A stretch of 64,000 nt of DNA from Bolinopsis microptera (lineage: Eukaryota > Ctenophora > Tentaculata > Lobata > Bolinopsidae). The stretch is from contig NC_087082.1 in NCBI RefSeq assembly GCF_026151205.1, positions 14,231,365 through 14,295,364 of the forward strand. Direction: 5' to 3'. The position numbers were made by a program, and so were the translations under genes. Positions 43,425 through 53,190 of this stretch are shown here, piece by piece. Under the pieces are notes generated by a model. The model was not told the origin of the DNA. It did no database searches and saw only the letters and a program-made list of their open reading frames with translations. How positions within the stretch are numbered: the first letter of the stretch is position 1; every line of letters starts with the position of its first letter.

Positions 43425-46400
43425 TCAGAACTTGAGCTCATTTGTGGCAAAATTAAGCTCACACCAATCAAGTGTATCATGCTTGAATTGCAATTCTCGT
43501 AAGGCAATTTTCAATATATTCTTAAACCCGTTTGTTGGAGTATTAAAACTTATCTTACTTGATGTTTGTCGACAGCTGTTCCACATGTAGGATGATTGGT
43601 AGATGAATTGTGAGGATGGTTGTGATGTAATGAAATAATCCTCTCGTCGTGGTGACCTGTTAAATGATGAGTACAGTGATAATGGTTCCTCTAACTTATT
43701 AATTTTGAATAGTTCTAAGAGACAAGTGTACTTGTACAGATTGTGGACCGTCAACAACCTGTGGGTTTTAAACAAGGGCTTGGAGTGTTCTTTTTGGTAA
43801 AAGTCCACCCCCAGTCTTTGCTTATCAACAGGTCGTGTTCGGGCACACGTTTTAAACTTCTCTAGGTAAGCTTCTCTATCCCCAAACAGAATTCTTATAC
43901 ACTTTTTCTGTGTTTTAAAGATAGGTTCAAGTCGGTTATTGCTAATACCACCCCACACAGATATTCCAAATCCTAATGTGATTCAAATAGAGTATGATAT
44001 AAATCCTTATAATACTGCTTTGGGACAATGTGTCGTATTCTGCACAGCTTTCCTACTTCGCATTTAAGTTTTGAGTTAAGTGACTGCGTATGTGATTTCC
44101 AGTTAAGTTGGTCGTCAATAATAACGCCTAGAAATTTAGCTTCTTGAACTCTTTTAATAACTACATTATTTAAAGTTAGTATGTTCTCGTCATTTTCTAC
44201 TTCCTCTTTGGCCCGTGAGGGTTTAAAATGAATAAAACAACATTTCTTAATGTTAATATGTAATAAGTTTAGTTTCATATACTTGTACACAAATGATAGA
44301 ACTTCATTTCCTTTTTCGTATAGTCTTTTGACACATGTGTCTTCTATAAATATGTTAGTGTCGTCGGCAAATAGTATAAACTTTCCTATAATTGATGAGT
44401 TACGGATGTCATTAATATAAATAATAAAAAGTAAGGGACCAAGACAGCTCCCCTGCGGCACTCCATAGACTACTGGAAGTTTCTCGGATTCTTCACCTAA
44501 TACCGAGACATACTGGTATCTGTTCGACAGGTAACTTGCTATAAGGTTATTTGCATTTCCACGGATTCCATAATTTTCTAACTTATGCAGTAACTTTTCA
44601 TGTGATATTGTATCAAAGGCTTTACTAAGATCAATAAATATTCCAAGAACGTGTTGTTTTTTCTTGAGGCAAGATTCTACGTGGTTCACTGAGTAATTTA
44701 GGGCATAACTGGTCGAGTGATTTTTACCGAATCCGTACTGGTTTTCATATAAGGAGTTCTGTGAATGAAAGAAGCTGTATAATCTATTGAATATAATCTT
44801 TTCAAATATTTTACCAAACACAGCTAGCGTTGATACAGGTCTATAGTTTTCAAGGAGTTCCTGGTTATCTTTCTTGTAAATGGGACTAATCCTTCCAACT
44901 TTAAGGTCATCTGGAAATATGCCATCTTTCATACATTCGTTTATACAGTACAGTGAGTAAAGGAGTAACTATTTTAGAGGACTGCTTAATTACATGAATC
45001 GGTATGTCACTTGCCTTGCCATTTTTAAGTTCAGATATGATTTTTGCTAACCTCGTCTGTTGTGCAGTCATGCATGTAAATGCTGGAAGTGTTTGAAAGC
45101 GGTAGATAATCATAGAAACTAGGTATACTGTTTATGTTAATTTGTCCAAGATCATTGTAAGCGGTATTTAGGTCAGAGGCTAATGATACAAAATATTTAT
45201 TGAATTCGTTTGCTATGATCCTTCTATTTGTTATCTTAACGTTGTCTATGGTGAACAGCGGCTTTATTTCACGCCGCCGTTTACCTCTTATACGATTTAT
45301 TAGTTCCCAGGTCTTTTTACTATCACCGCTATTTTCAGCAAATTTACCAGAGAAGTATTCTGTTTTCACAGTTTGACGTGTTTTCTTTAGGACTTTTCTG
45401 TATTCTTTGTAGATAAGGTAGCGACTACGTTTTAGTGAGCATTCAGGGCACTGGCAAATGCCGCCCTTGTTATCAGTTTCCCCGAGTTTACATTTTCTAT
45501 TTCTTATCTCAACCCAATTTTCGTACAGTTTATGCCGATTATTAATTGAGCAAATGAGACCGGGAGTTATCCAAGGGTTAACCTGAACAGTTCTCTTAGA
45601 GGTTTTCGGGGTCTCTAGTTTAAACGATTTTTCGACGCAGTTTTTGTAAGTGTCATGGAATTCAGTAAAGTTATGGATTGTTTTAGTTTTAAGCTCATCT
45701 TCAAGATCCACTAGGAAGCCGTTAACATTTGATTGACAGAAGTCGTAATATTGTTTAAAAGAAGTTTTTTCAGAGTTGACTTCAACATTCCAGTTAAATG
45801 TGTTAAAAATAGGTGAGTTATGAGTTATTCGTTCTTTTAGGGTGCCTGAAGTAATCACATTCTCAATATCGTTAGTAATAATGTTATCTATGCAGGATGC
45901 TTTACAGCCTGGTTTTTCGTGGGTAACAATAGATATTAACGGACAAAATCCTTTACTGAATAATATTTCTTCATATTTTTGAACATTTTTGTTATCTTTA
46001 TCATGAAGATCGATATTAAAGTCTCCAGCTAGATAACTAAACTTCGGCATGTGATCAAGAAGGTTAGAAAGTTCAACTAGAGCTTGGGAAATACAGCCAC
46101 TTGGTGGACGATACAAAACACCTACATTAACAGGTTGATCTTCGTTACTTAATGATAAGACAAGTATTTCTAGATGTTCTGTGACTTGTGATATATTCTC
46201 AATTACAGTAGCATTTAATTTATCGTCAACATAAAGGGCTACTCCAGTGCCCTTTTGTTTGTTAGGTGCTGTGTCCTGATAGTAACTATTATAACCGTCG
46301 AGCTGAAATAGATTGCTTAATTCTTTTCCAGTGTTGGTTTCAGCTAGGGCTATTACGGAGAATTTTGTTTTGTACCTACAGGTTTCAATGGCAAGGTTGT

Positions 46401-46570
46401 CAAAATTTGATTTATTTCCATCAATATTTTGAAAGAGAATAGATGATTGTTTCTTTACTTGGTTGCAGAGAATATTTGTAAGGTCAGATGCAGTGTATGA
46501 GTTACAATCATTTAAAGTATTTGAGATTTGGTTGTGTATTCGTCTAGGTTGTTGTCGTCGTCGTCATTGT
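43425..46570 (-). pseudogene. LINE F ORF2, endonuclease-reverse transcriptase (frameshifted)
   Basis: The frame is open, without an ATG, above 46116: SSILFQNIDGNKSNFDNLA, FSVIALAETNTGKE, KGTGVALYVDDKL, then VGVLYRPPSG, YLAGDFNIDLHD and CIDNIITND, all AP-endonuclease blocks. The RT (43973-44932) has NYRPVSTLAVFGKIFEKII, GIFIDLSKAFDTISHEKL, GVPQGSCLGPLLF and KFILFADDTNIFI. The C-terminal domain is 43425-43958. Frame changes occur near 45000-45100 and near 43965. Confidence 0.85.
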
Positions 46571-46774
46571 CAGTGAGTAGTTTAAATGGGTTGTATTTAA
46601 CCTTGTCTAATGGATACAACGAGTACAGTAAAACTCATTAGATTGGCTATTTGGATTTGATTTGCGATAGCATTTATGGTGCATTATGCAGTCACAGTGA
46701 AAACATTCAACTATTGTTTGGCCGATGGACTATGTTCTTAGAACAGACAGGACATACCTCCTTAATGAGGGGAG

Positions 46775-48917
46775 TCATGGTTGGTAACCATCCACGTGAC
46801 CCTGACTAGCAGCAGCAGGAACAACAGGACCAGTTTCTCTTCCAGCAGTCGCATCCCTGTAGGATCTATCGTCTACCCTTGTGGACCTCCTCTTCCTTTT
46901 GTCGATACCACCGTTAATCCTGAGAAGAACAGTGTTACGAATAAATTGACCTAACTTGCTAGTCCCCTCCAGTTGAGGTGAAGGAAGTCCGGTTTTTGGT
47001 ATTTGTTGAGGTCGCGAGAGAGAGAGAGCGGTCAAGGAGACCATCCCTATCACAGAACTCATCAAATCCATCCACATAACTGACACCAAAATTGGACGGG
47101 AGCAGCCTACATCGATCAAACTGTTAAAGTATATAAGCTTTCTATTTAAATCAGCACGTTTAGAAGGAATTGTTGGACAAACATATACATGCACACCCGG
47201 ATTAATAGATTGAATCTGGGCAATTTTTGAAACTAGATGGTTGTAGATTATATCAATATCGTTTTGGCTTTTTACATCTGTTTGTTTCAGGTCATTAACC
47301 CACACAATATAACACAGTTTCTATAGCCACAGGACACATAAGGATCAATGCTATCGACAGTTGGGGCAAAGAATCGTTTTCCAGGAAGCCATTTGCCGAA
47401 TGACTTGGCAGGATCAGAACCGAATTTCAGTCCGCCGGTGTTCGAGTCCCCAATGATACATGTAGCGTTTCTATTCAGGGAACTGACTGATCTCAATGTT
47501 ATACTGTAGCGCAGCCCAGTTATCTCGCCTGCATCGATACGATGGTGGAACAGTGCTTGGCTACGACGAGTCATTACATATAATGATCCTGGGCCACATA
47601 GTTGCTTGTGCTCATCAATACCTGTACTAGCATCAGAGAAAGAAACATGACATGCAGTACCAAGAGAGACTGTAAAGATACTTGATTCCGGGTGGATAGA
47701 AGGCTCGTTATCAGAGTGTCTAGGCAAGGTGCTGCTTGTGCCGTCAAACCGATTCACCAAACAGCTGTTAACCTGAGGTTGGTCACCTGAACAAAACTCA
47801 CTGTTGATTCTGTCGATGAGTTTTCTCAAGGGTGGTGGTATTGCCTTTGGTGTCTTGGACGACTTAGATCCAGGATAATCGTACCGTTCCCCATATGATA
47901 GGCAGGAGCGTTCGTTTTCAATTTTGAAGTCTGTGCTGCTCAAATCAAATAGGTCAACTAGTTCTTCCGCAGTCTTCTGATCTATAAAATCGTTTTTGAA
48001 CAGTTCCACAGGTTTCTGCTCATGATGAGGTGGCTGCAAAAGGACAGGTGGTGCTGGAGGACGAGGATGCTGTGCAGGAGGTAGGTTGGGAGGAATGCAA
48101 GGACCAGGGTTATGCAATGGCTGTATAGAACTTATAGACTGTTTTAGTTCAGCAATGCCTGCAGCTACAGTGGGCTCATTTGCAGAAAGTGCGGTGAGTT
48201 GTTCTGAGATGCTCTCAGAAACTGCTCAGATGAGTCTGTAGATGGGGATGATTCAGGGGAAGGTCTAGATGCTAAAAGTTTAAGGTCCCTCTGTAGTTCA
48301 GCTATGTTGGTATTTATTGATTCTAATGATTTGTCATGGAGCTTTATTTCATTATTTAGGCCATTAAGGGAGTTCTCTTTAAGAAGCAGGTGTTGAAGGT
48401 GAACGTCGAACTGGGAGAGAGTGTCAAGGTTCCTAGAGAACTGTTCGAAGTCAAATTTTTCAAGAGCTGAGCCTGCTGAGCTTGCTGATGCCACAAGTGC
48501 ACTGACAGTTTCAAGATTCTTAACAGCTGTAGATGCTTCAAAATCTGAGTTGGCCTGTTGCAAAGCCCTTGTGTTCCTGCAGCTGTAACAAAATTCGTCT
48601 CTCTGTTTCTTCAGTGTTGATACTGGTGCCACGAAGCAGTATGGGCACAGCCATTCTACCATGGAGTTGATAGCTGACCTCGTTATACCCTTCATAGACA
48701 AGCAGTCCACATGCCACTCTTGATGACACTTAGAACAGTCAATGAGGTAAACTTTACCGTTAAAAGAGCGTTGACATGGACATTTCTTCTTGTCCCTATG
48801 TTTCCTGTTTACCTGATCTTCATTGTCCACTGTAGATTCGGCTAAAATGTTGCGAGACAAGCTATTAGATGTTTTAGGAGTACCTGAATTCTTCCTAGTA
48901 TTTGACGCCATTTTCAA
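46775..48917 (-). pseudogene. LINE F ORF1: PHD finger - coiled coil - AlkB dioxygenase - SGNH esterase
   Basis: Three main frames belong to one protein. 48165-48917 gives an N-terminal PHD finger (CPCQRSF, LIDCSKCHQEWHVDC, WLCPYC) and a coiled coil (FDFEQFSRNLDTLSQFD). A frameshift near 48200 leads through AELKQSISSIQPL into 47287-48117: a Pro-rich linker, then an AlkB-family fold. It shows NRFDGTSSTLPRHSDNEP with iron ligands His134 and Asp136 (numbered in that frame), PGSLYVMTRRSQALFHH with a third His, and RYSITLR, the R-x5-R 2-oxoglutarate clamp. Directly after comes GDSNTG (about residue 223), the SGNH nucleophile block, continuing in other frames to the catalytic KPDFLHLNW Asp/His. PHD and esterase domains are known in CR1 ORF1; the dioxygenase is unexpected. 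Activity is unknown. Confidence 0.85.
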
Positions 48918-49118
48918 ATCAAATGTAAGTAATACTGACCAAATAGATCCGACTTGGGGTCGGCTCCCGTTAAGTGTTTTGTTTTGGAGGAGATTAGGAC
49001 TTCAGAGTTGATGACCCTAGTAAAGTGTAGATGACCATAATAGAGTGTAGAATGTAGATGACCCTTAGCTTAGTACGCCCCTTCGGGGGAGTTGTAACAT
49101 ACCATTCCTGAACACTCA

Positions 49119-50098
49119 AATTATTTGTTATATAGTAGTGTTGAAAGTATCATCACACTACATGGAAAAATAACTATTTCTCCATCAAATTTAAAGGTAA
49201 TAATTTATCAAATATTAATCATGAATAAAACCAACATTACAAAATTTAATTTATTCATACTTCCCAGTAGAGTAAAGATTTATAAAACGTTTCTTTGCTA
49301 CATAAGGATGGAACCACAGATAATCATTGTGTTTTTCCTTATTACTGATATAACTGGTACCTTCAATTCTTGTTAAAACTTCTTTCGAAACATTCCAAAA
49401 ATGAAAGTCATTTACAATACATTTAGAAATCATATTCTTTTTAAAACTTTCCAATCCAATTTTAAAACTCAAAACTGTCAAGCAGTTCTTCACCTCCGAA
49501 GGGAGTTTGTTCCAATAAGGAACAACCCGCTCTGGAAGAAAAGAACACTGAAGATTCTTGACCTTTGTGAAGGGAGTTTGTTCCAGTAAGGAATGACTCG
49601 CTCCGGAAGAAAAGAAGACTGGAGATTCTTAACTTTAGTTACACTCTTACTACACATTGGTTGAAACTAGATTAAGACCAGATCTGCTCATTCTGAACAA
49701 ACCCGATCCATATTCAGTCAAACCACTAGTTACTTTAAAAGCTTCAATAAGGTCCCCACGTATTTGCCGCTCTGCCAGCGTTGTCAAATTGAGGATATCC
49801 AGTCTACGGCTGTATGGAAGAGTACCCACCTCATCAATAAGACAGGTAAACCGCCTCTGGACGCTCTCCAGCTCCAAAACAGTCCCCCAACTTCCATGAG
49901 CCGCAACTGGATTCCACAATTGGACACAATACTCAAGATGAGGTCTTATCAAAGCTTTATAAATAGCTATCATTACAACCTTTTCTCTAATAACTAAGTT
50001 CCTTACAATCCAGCAGATCATACGATTTGCTTTAGAAATACATGCTTTTATCTGTTCATTCCAAAGCAAGGAGCTATGGGTAACAGCATTGATAAACT
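49119..50098 (-). mobile_element. LINE family B, 5'-truncated copy next to WBP11
   Basis: 3' end at about 49119 with one TTATATAGTAGTG unit. C-terminal frames 49251-49493 (DFHFWNVSKEVL, YLWFHPYVAKKRFINL) and 49650-50069 (LIRPHLEYCVQLWNP, LPYSRRLDILNLTTL, a CR1-type thumb region). Two nearly duplicate segments around 49500 and 49575 both contain AAGGGAGTTTGTTCCA. It ends about 20 bp before the WBP11 acceptor. Confidence 0.8.
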
Positions 50099-50100
50099 TT

Positions 50101-50121
50101 ATTAAACTTTTTCCTTTTTAG
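50101..50121 (+). promoter_or_regulatory. Strong 3' splice site 22 nt upstream of the WBP11 start codon
   Basis: CTTTTTCCTTTTTAG ends at 50121, followed by CCTGGACTATTAGCAAGGCAAA and the ATG at 50144. All DNA immediately upstream is LINE-derived, so the partner donor is either a distant 5' UTR exon or a trans-spliced leader. Confidence 0.6.
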
Positions 50122-50143
50122 CCTGGACTATTAGCAAGGCAAA

Positions 50144-52665
50144 ATGGGCACTAAAAGGCCAACAAAAACCACTAAAAGTGGGCGCTACATGAACCCCACT
50201 GACCAAGCGAGAAAAGAGGCTAGAAGAAAAGAATTGAAAAAGAACAAAAAGCAGCGTATGGCAGTGAGACAGGCTGTCTTGAAAGGAAAAGATCCATTGA
50301 TGCTGGTTTGTGTTACTTAACATGTTGATATAACTTTAGTACTTCTCAACCTTGTTATATATATATATAAAAGCACAAGCTTCAGAATTTTGAAATTATT
50401 GTTAACGATATTGACTGTATTTCTCAGGTAAAAGAGCTAGAACAAGTGGAACAAATGGAGCTCGAAACTCTAGCAGAAGCTTTGCCTACAAGCAAAGCAC
50501 TTCGTGAGAAGAAACTGAAAATGAAGGAAACAATTGACAGAGTGATTAAATGCTATGAAAAGGAAAGCGACAAAGATATGGTTAGTTTTTCAACTTTTTC
50601 ATTGAAATTTAATTACAAGTTTCATGAATTTGATTTTAAATGGACAGTTTTGTTAAAACCGTTAAAATGCTAACAACAGGAACTGAGTTTGATGTTTAAT
50701 GTGATGAATACAGTGATTGACATGATGATCCAGTGTTACTGTTATGAAACATAAACTCATCCATAGGTGGAAAAGATCAAGAGATCGATGGTAGAATATG
50801 AATCAAGACGAAGGAAGTACGTCGCATATTATCAGAGCAAAAAAGACATCCAGATGGATAACGTGTTAGAACTGCAAAACATTCCACTGCCAGACAATAT
50901 ACCCCTTCCCAAGGAGCTGCCTCCTAAAATGAATTCAGATGATAGTCATGAGTCTGTTATCAGTATTGTTAGTTTACCATCTAATGTTGCTCCCCCTCCA
51001 CCGCCATCAGGTTCTTTATTTACCTACTTGAGATATCTTATTTGTGTTATATTCGTTATTTAACTCTAGAATACTGCTTCAGACGTTTAATTAATTGTCT
51101 AGTTTCGATACCAACGTATCTGTGAACTGTTTCTTTCACTCTGTATCATTTATCAGTAATGTGATTCGTGCTTATTTTAAATCCAAACATTAAATTTAAA
51201 CTATTTGCTGAACACTATGTATCTCAAAATTTCTTGTAATCTGGTTTGTAATTCTATTAATTTCATGCTAGAACAATCATCATTAATCTCAATATAATTG
51301 GCAATAACTGGTTGTTGACTTTCAGACGATCCTCCCAAATGCTGTATAAAGACAGAAGCGTTATATAACTACAGTAACAAGTCTGACGGACCCAATCTAA
51401 CTACCACTGTGAGTTCAGCTAGATGTTGTTATTTCAGTTTAAATTATAAAAACAAGCCTTGTTTCACGTATACACTGTTGAATGTGTAATCTAATATTAT
51501 ATGAACACCTCAGTATGTTACTAAATGTCGATACTTATTTCAAATTCTCTCAGAATTCTAAGAGTGACACATTAAAAGCACCTGGTCCGCCTCCAGGGCC
51601 CCCTCCTGGCCCGCCCCCTGGGCCCCCTCCTTCAATGCAGGCCGGATTCGCCGGTGCTCCCAGAGGTTTACAGTATACAGTTATTATTATTATATAATTG
51701 TGATATCTTATACTTAATTTATATACTACAATTACTGTGCGGTATCGTAATATCACATACATCATGTACTGTTATTCTATAACATCAGGCCACGGTTATT
51801 AAATGCACGGTAATAATGTAAAAGTCCTTATCTTTTTAATACTTTTCAAAAAAGTTACAACGAATTTACCATTTAACATGTAACATGTATTAACCTGTAA
51901 TCTTGTGTGTAACCAGTGATGTTGCAGGAATGGGAGGACTACCCCAGATGCGGCCTGGTGCACTTCCCCCAGGAGTTGTCTTGTACGCTCCCGGAGGTCC
52001 TGACGGGGTCTCACACCAGATCCGACCAATGTTTCACTCTCATGGTCTGTATTTTCTATCTTTTATTAATTCATTTATAACCGCAATTCTAATTCCTTAG
52101 TCATATTATTTATATTATTTAAATCTCATTTATTAATACTTGAAACTATAAATAAAGATACTAAAATGTTTAACCTTGGTTATGTGACAGTGTCAGGTAA
52201 CCCGTACCTCAATAAACCTCAAGACAAGTACGCATCAGCCACCATCTCCAAGAAGGCCACCACGATAGTCACGAACTCTAAAACACCGGGCAGCTCAGCC
52301 CCAACCGCACCTGTCCAAAACAAACAAGAGAGGGTATGTTCAATTCTTTAAAACAACAGTCTTACATTTATCAGATCCAAGTTCCAACTGCTTAATTTGT
52401 TACCTTTTTCTAATCCAAAAGAGCTTTTTTGAGTTAGCAATTTTTTGTAGGAGGATGACACAAGTTTATAAACAGTTATGCTAAAGGTTTACATTTCCAG
52501 GTAACCAGATTTGTGCCAGTGTCAGTGAAGTTACGGAAGCGTTTGCCGGAAGAACGTCCCAAACAACTACCTGTCCAACAAACACCTACCACAGAGAAAG
52601 CTAAGCCTGAAGAGGGTGTGGACGCGTACAGCGCCTTTATGGACGAGATGGAGGGGCTTATGTGA
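50144..52665 (+). CDS. WBP11: WW domain-binding protein 11 (spliceosome-associated)
   Basis: Eight coding exons with matching phases: 50144-50305, 50428-50580, 50767-51010, 51326-51408, 51554-51665, 51928-52044, 52197-52333 and 52501-52665, giving 390 aa. The start [13 protein letters not shown] and the next block [20 protein letters not shown] are hallmark WBP11. Then a charged helix ([15 protein letters not shown]), [11 protein letters not shown], a PPGP repeat (exon 5) and [11 protein letters not shown], with the family-typical end [18 protein letters not shown]11 (Npw38BP/SIPP1) binds WW domains of PQBP1 through the PPGP/PGR tracts and activates pre-mRNA splicing in the nucleus. It is much shorter than the human protein (641 aa); the acidic Ser/Asp-rich middle is absent. 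A triple TGATCACG palindrome immediately follows the stop. Confidence 0.92.
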
Positions 52666-53111
52666 TCACGTGATCACGTGATCACATGATTATGCTATCT
52701 GTCTTGAGAGTGATTTAATTGTGTTTAAAATCTGTTTTAAAACACAGAGTTCTGATGACTGTACAGCTCTATTTCACAGTGTTTTTTTATTAAAAATGCT
52801 TATTTATATCCAGTGTTTCATGACGTTATGTGGTTTAAGATAAGGTGGATTTATATTTATCAGGATAACACCAGTTTAAAAACACTATAACTTGATGTAG
52901 ACCTATCTTTAACAGATCAATAAATATACCAATTATAATGTTCATAGTTGGGAACTGTAGTTTTAATGTTTCTTATATCGTTATCAGTTTCAGCTGAATT
53001 TATACTGTAAAGATGTTTTAAAAGAATTGCATTTTTCGTTAAATTTCCATTTTCAATCTATTCCATTTTTATTGAAACTCAGATTATTGAAGGCTAAGTT
53101 CAGGAGGAGCT

Positions 53112-53190
53112 ATGTCAGAAAAGAGGGAGAGTCACGTGAATGAGCTGCTAAAACAGCTGTGTTCCCAGCAGCTCTCCGGAGTTAGTGCAG
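53112..53190 (+). CDS. First coding exon of an unidentified gene
   Basis: ATG 53112, reading MSEKRESHVNELLKQLCSQQ and six more residues, then GCAG before a GTTCGT donor at 53190, leaving phase 1. An acceptor-like TTTATTGAAACTCAG lies about 35 nt upstream. I see no second exon before the BCCT gene on the opposite strand (58.05 kb). The gene may continue beyond the satellite or be dead. The exon 3' part is the seed of the adjacent array. Function not recognised. Confidence 0.5.

Larger units (their letters stand above)
43330..49110 (-). mobile_element. LINE F, near full-length CR1-like element with PHD-AlkB-SGNH ORF1
   Basis: Minus-strand order: 5' UTR (about 48918-49110), ORF1 (46775-48917, several frameshifts), ORF2 endonuclease-RT (43425 to about 46570, frameshifted) and a short 3' UTR. 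It is the same family as LINE E by RT sequence. It lies between R1 copy d and a family B fragment, upstream of WBP11. I could not fix a target-site duplication. Confidence 0.82.

Noticed and set aside
51550-51765. Gly/Pro-rich minus-strand frame
   Set aside because: Antisense of the proline-rich WBP11 exon 5.
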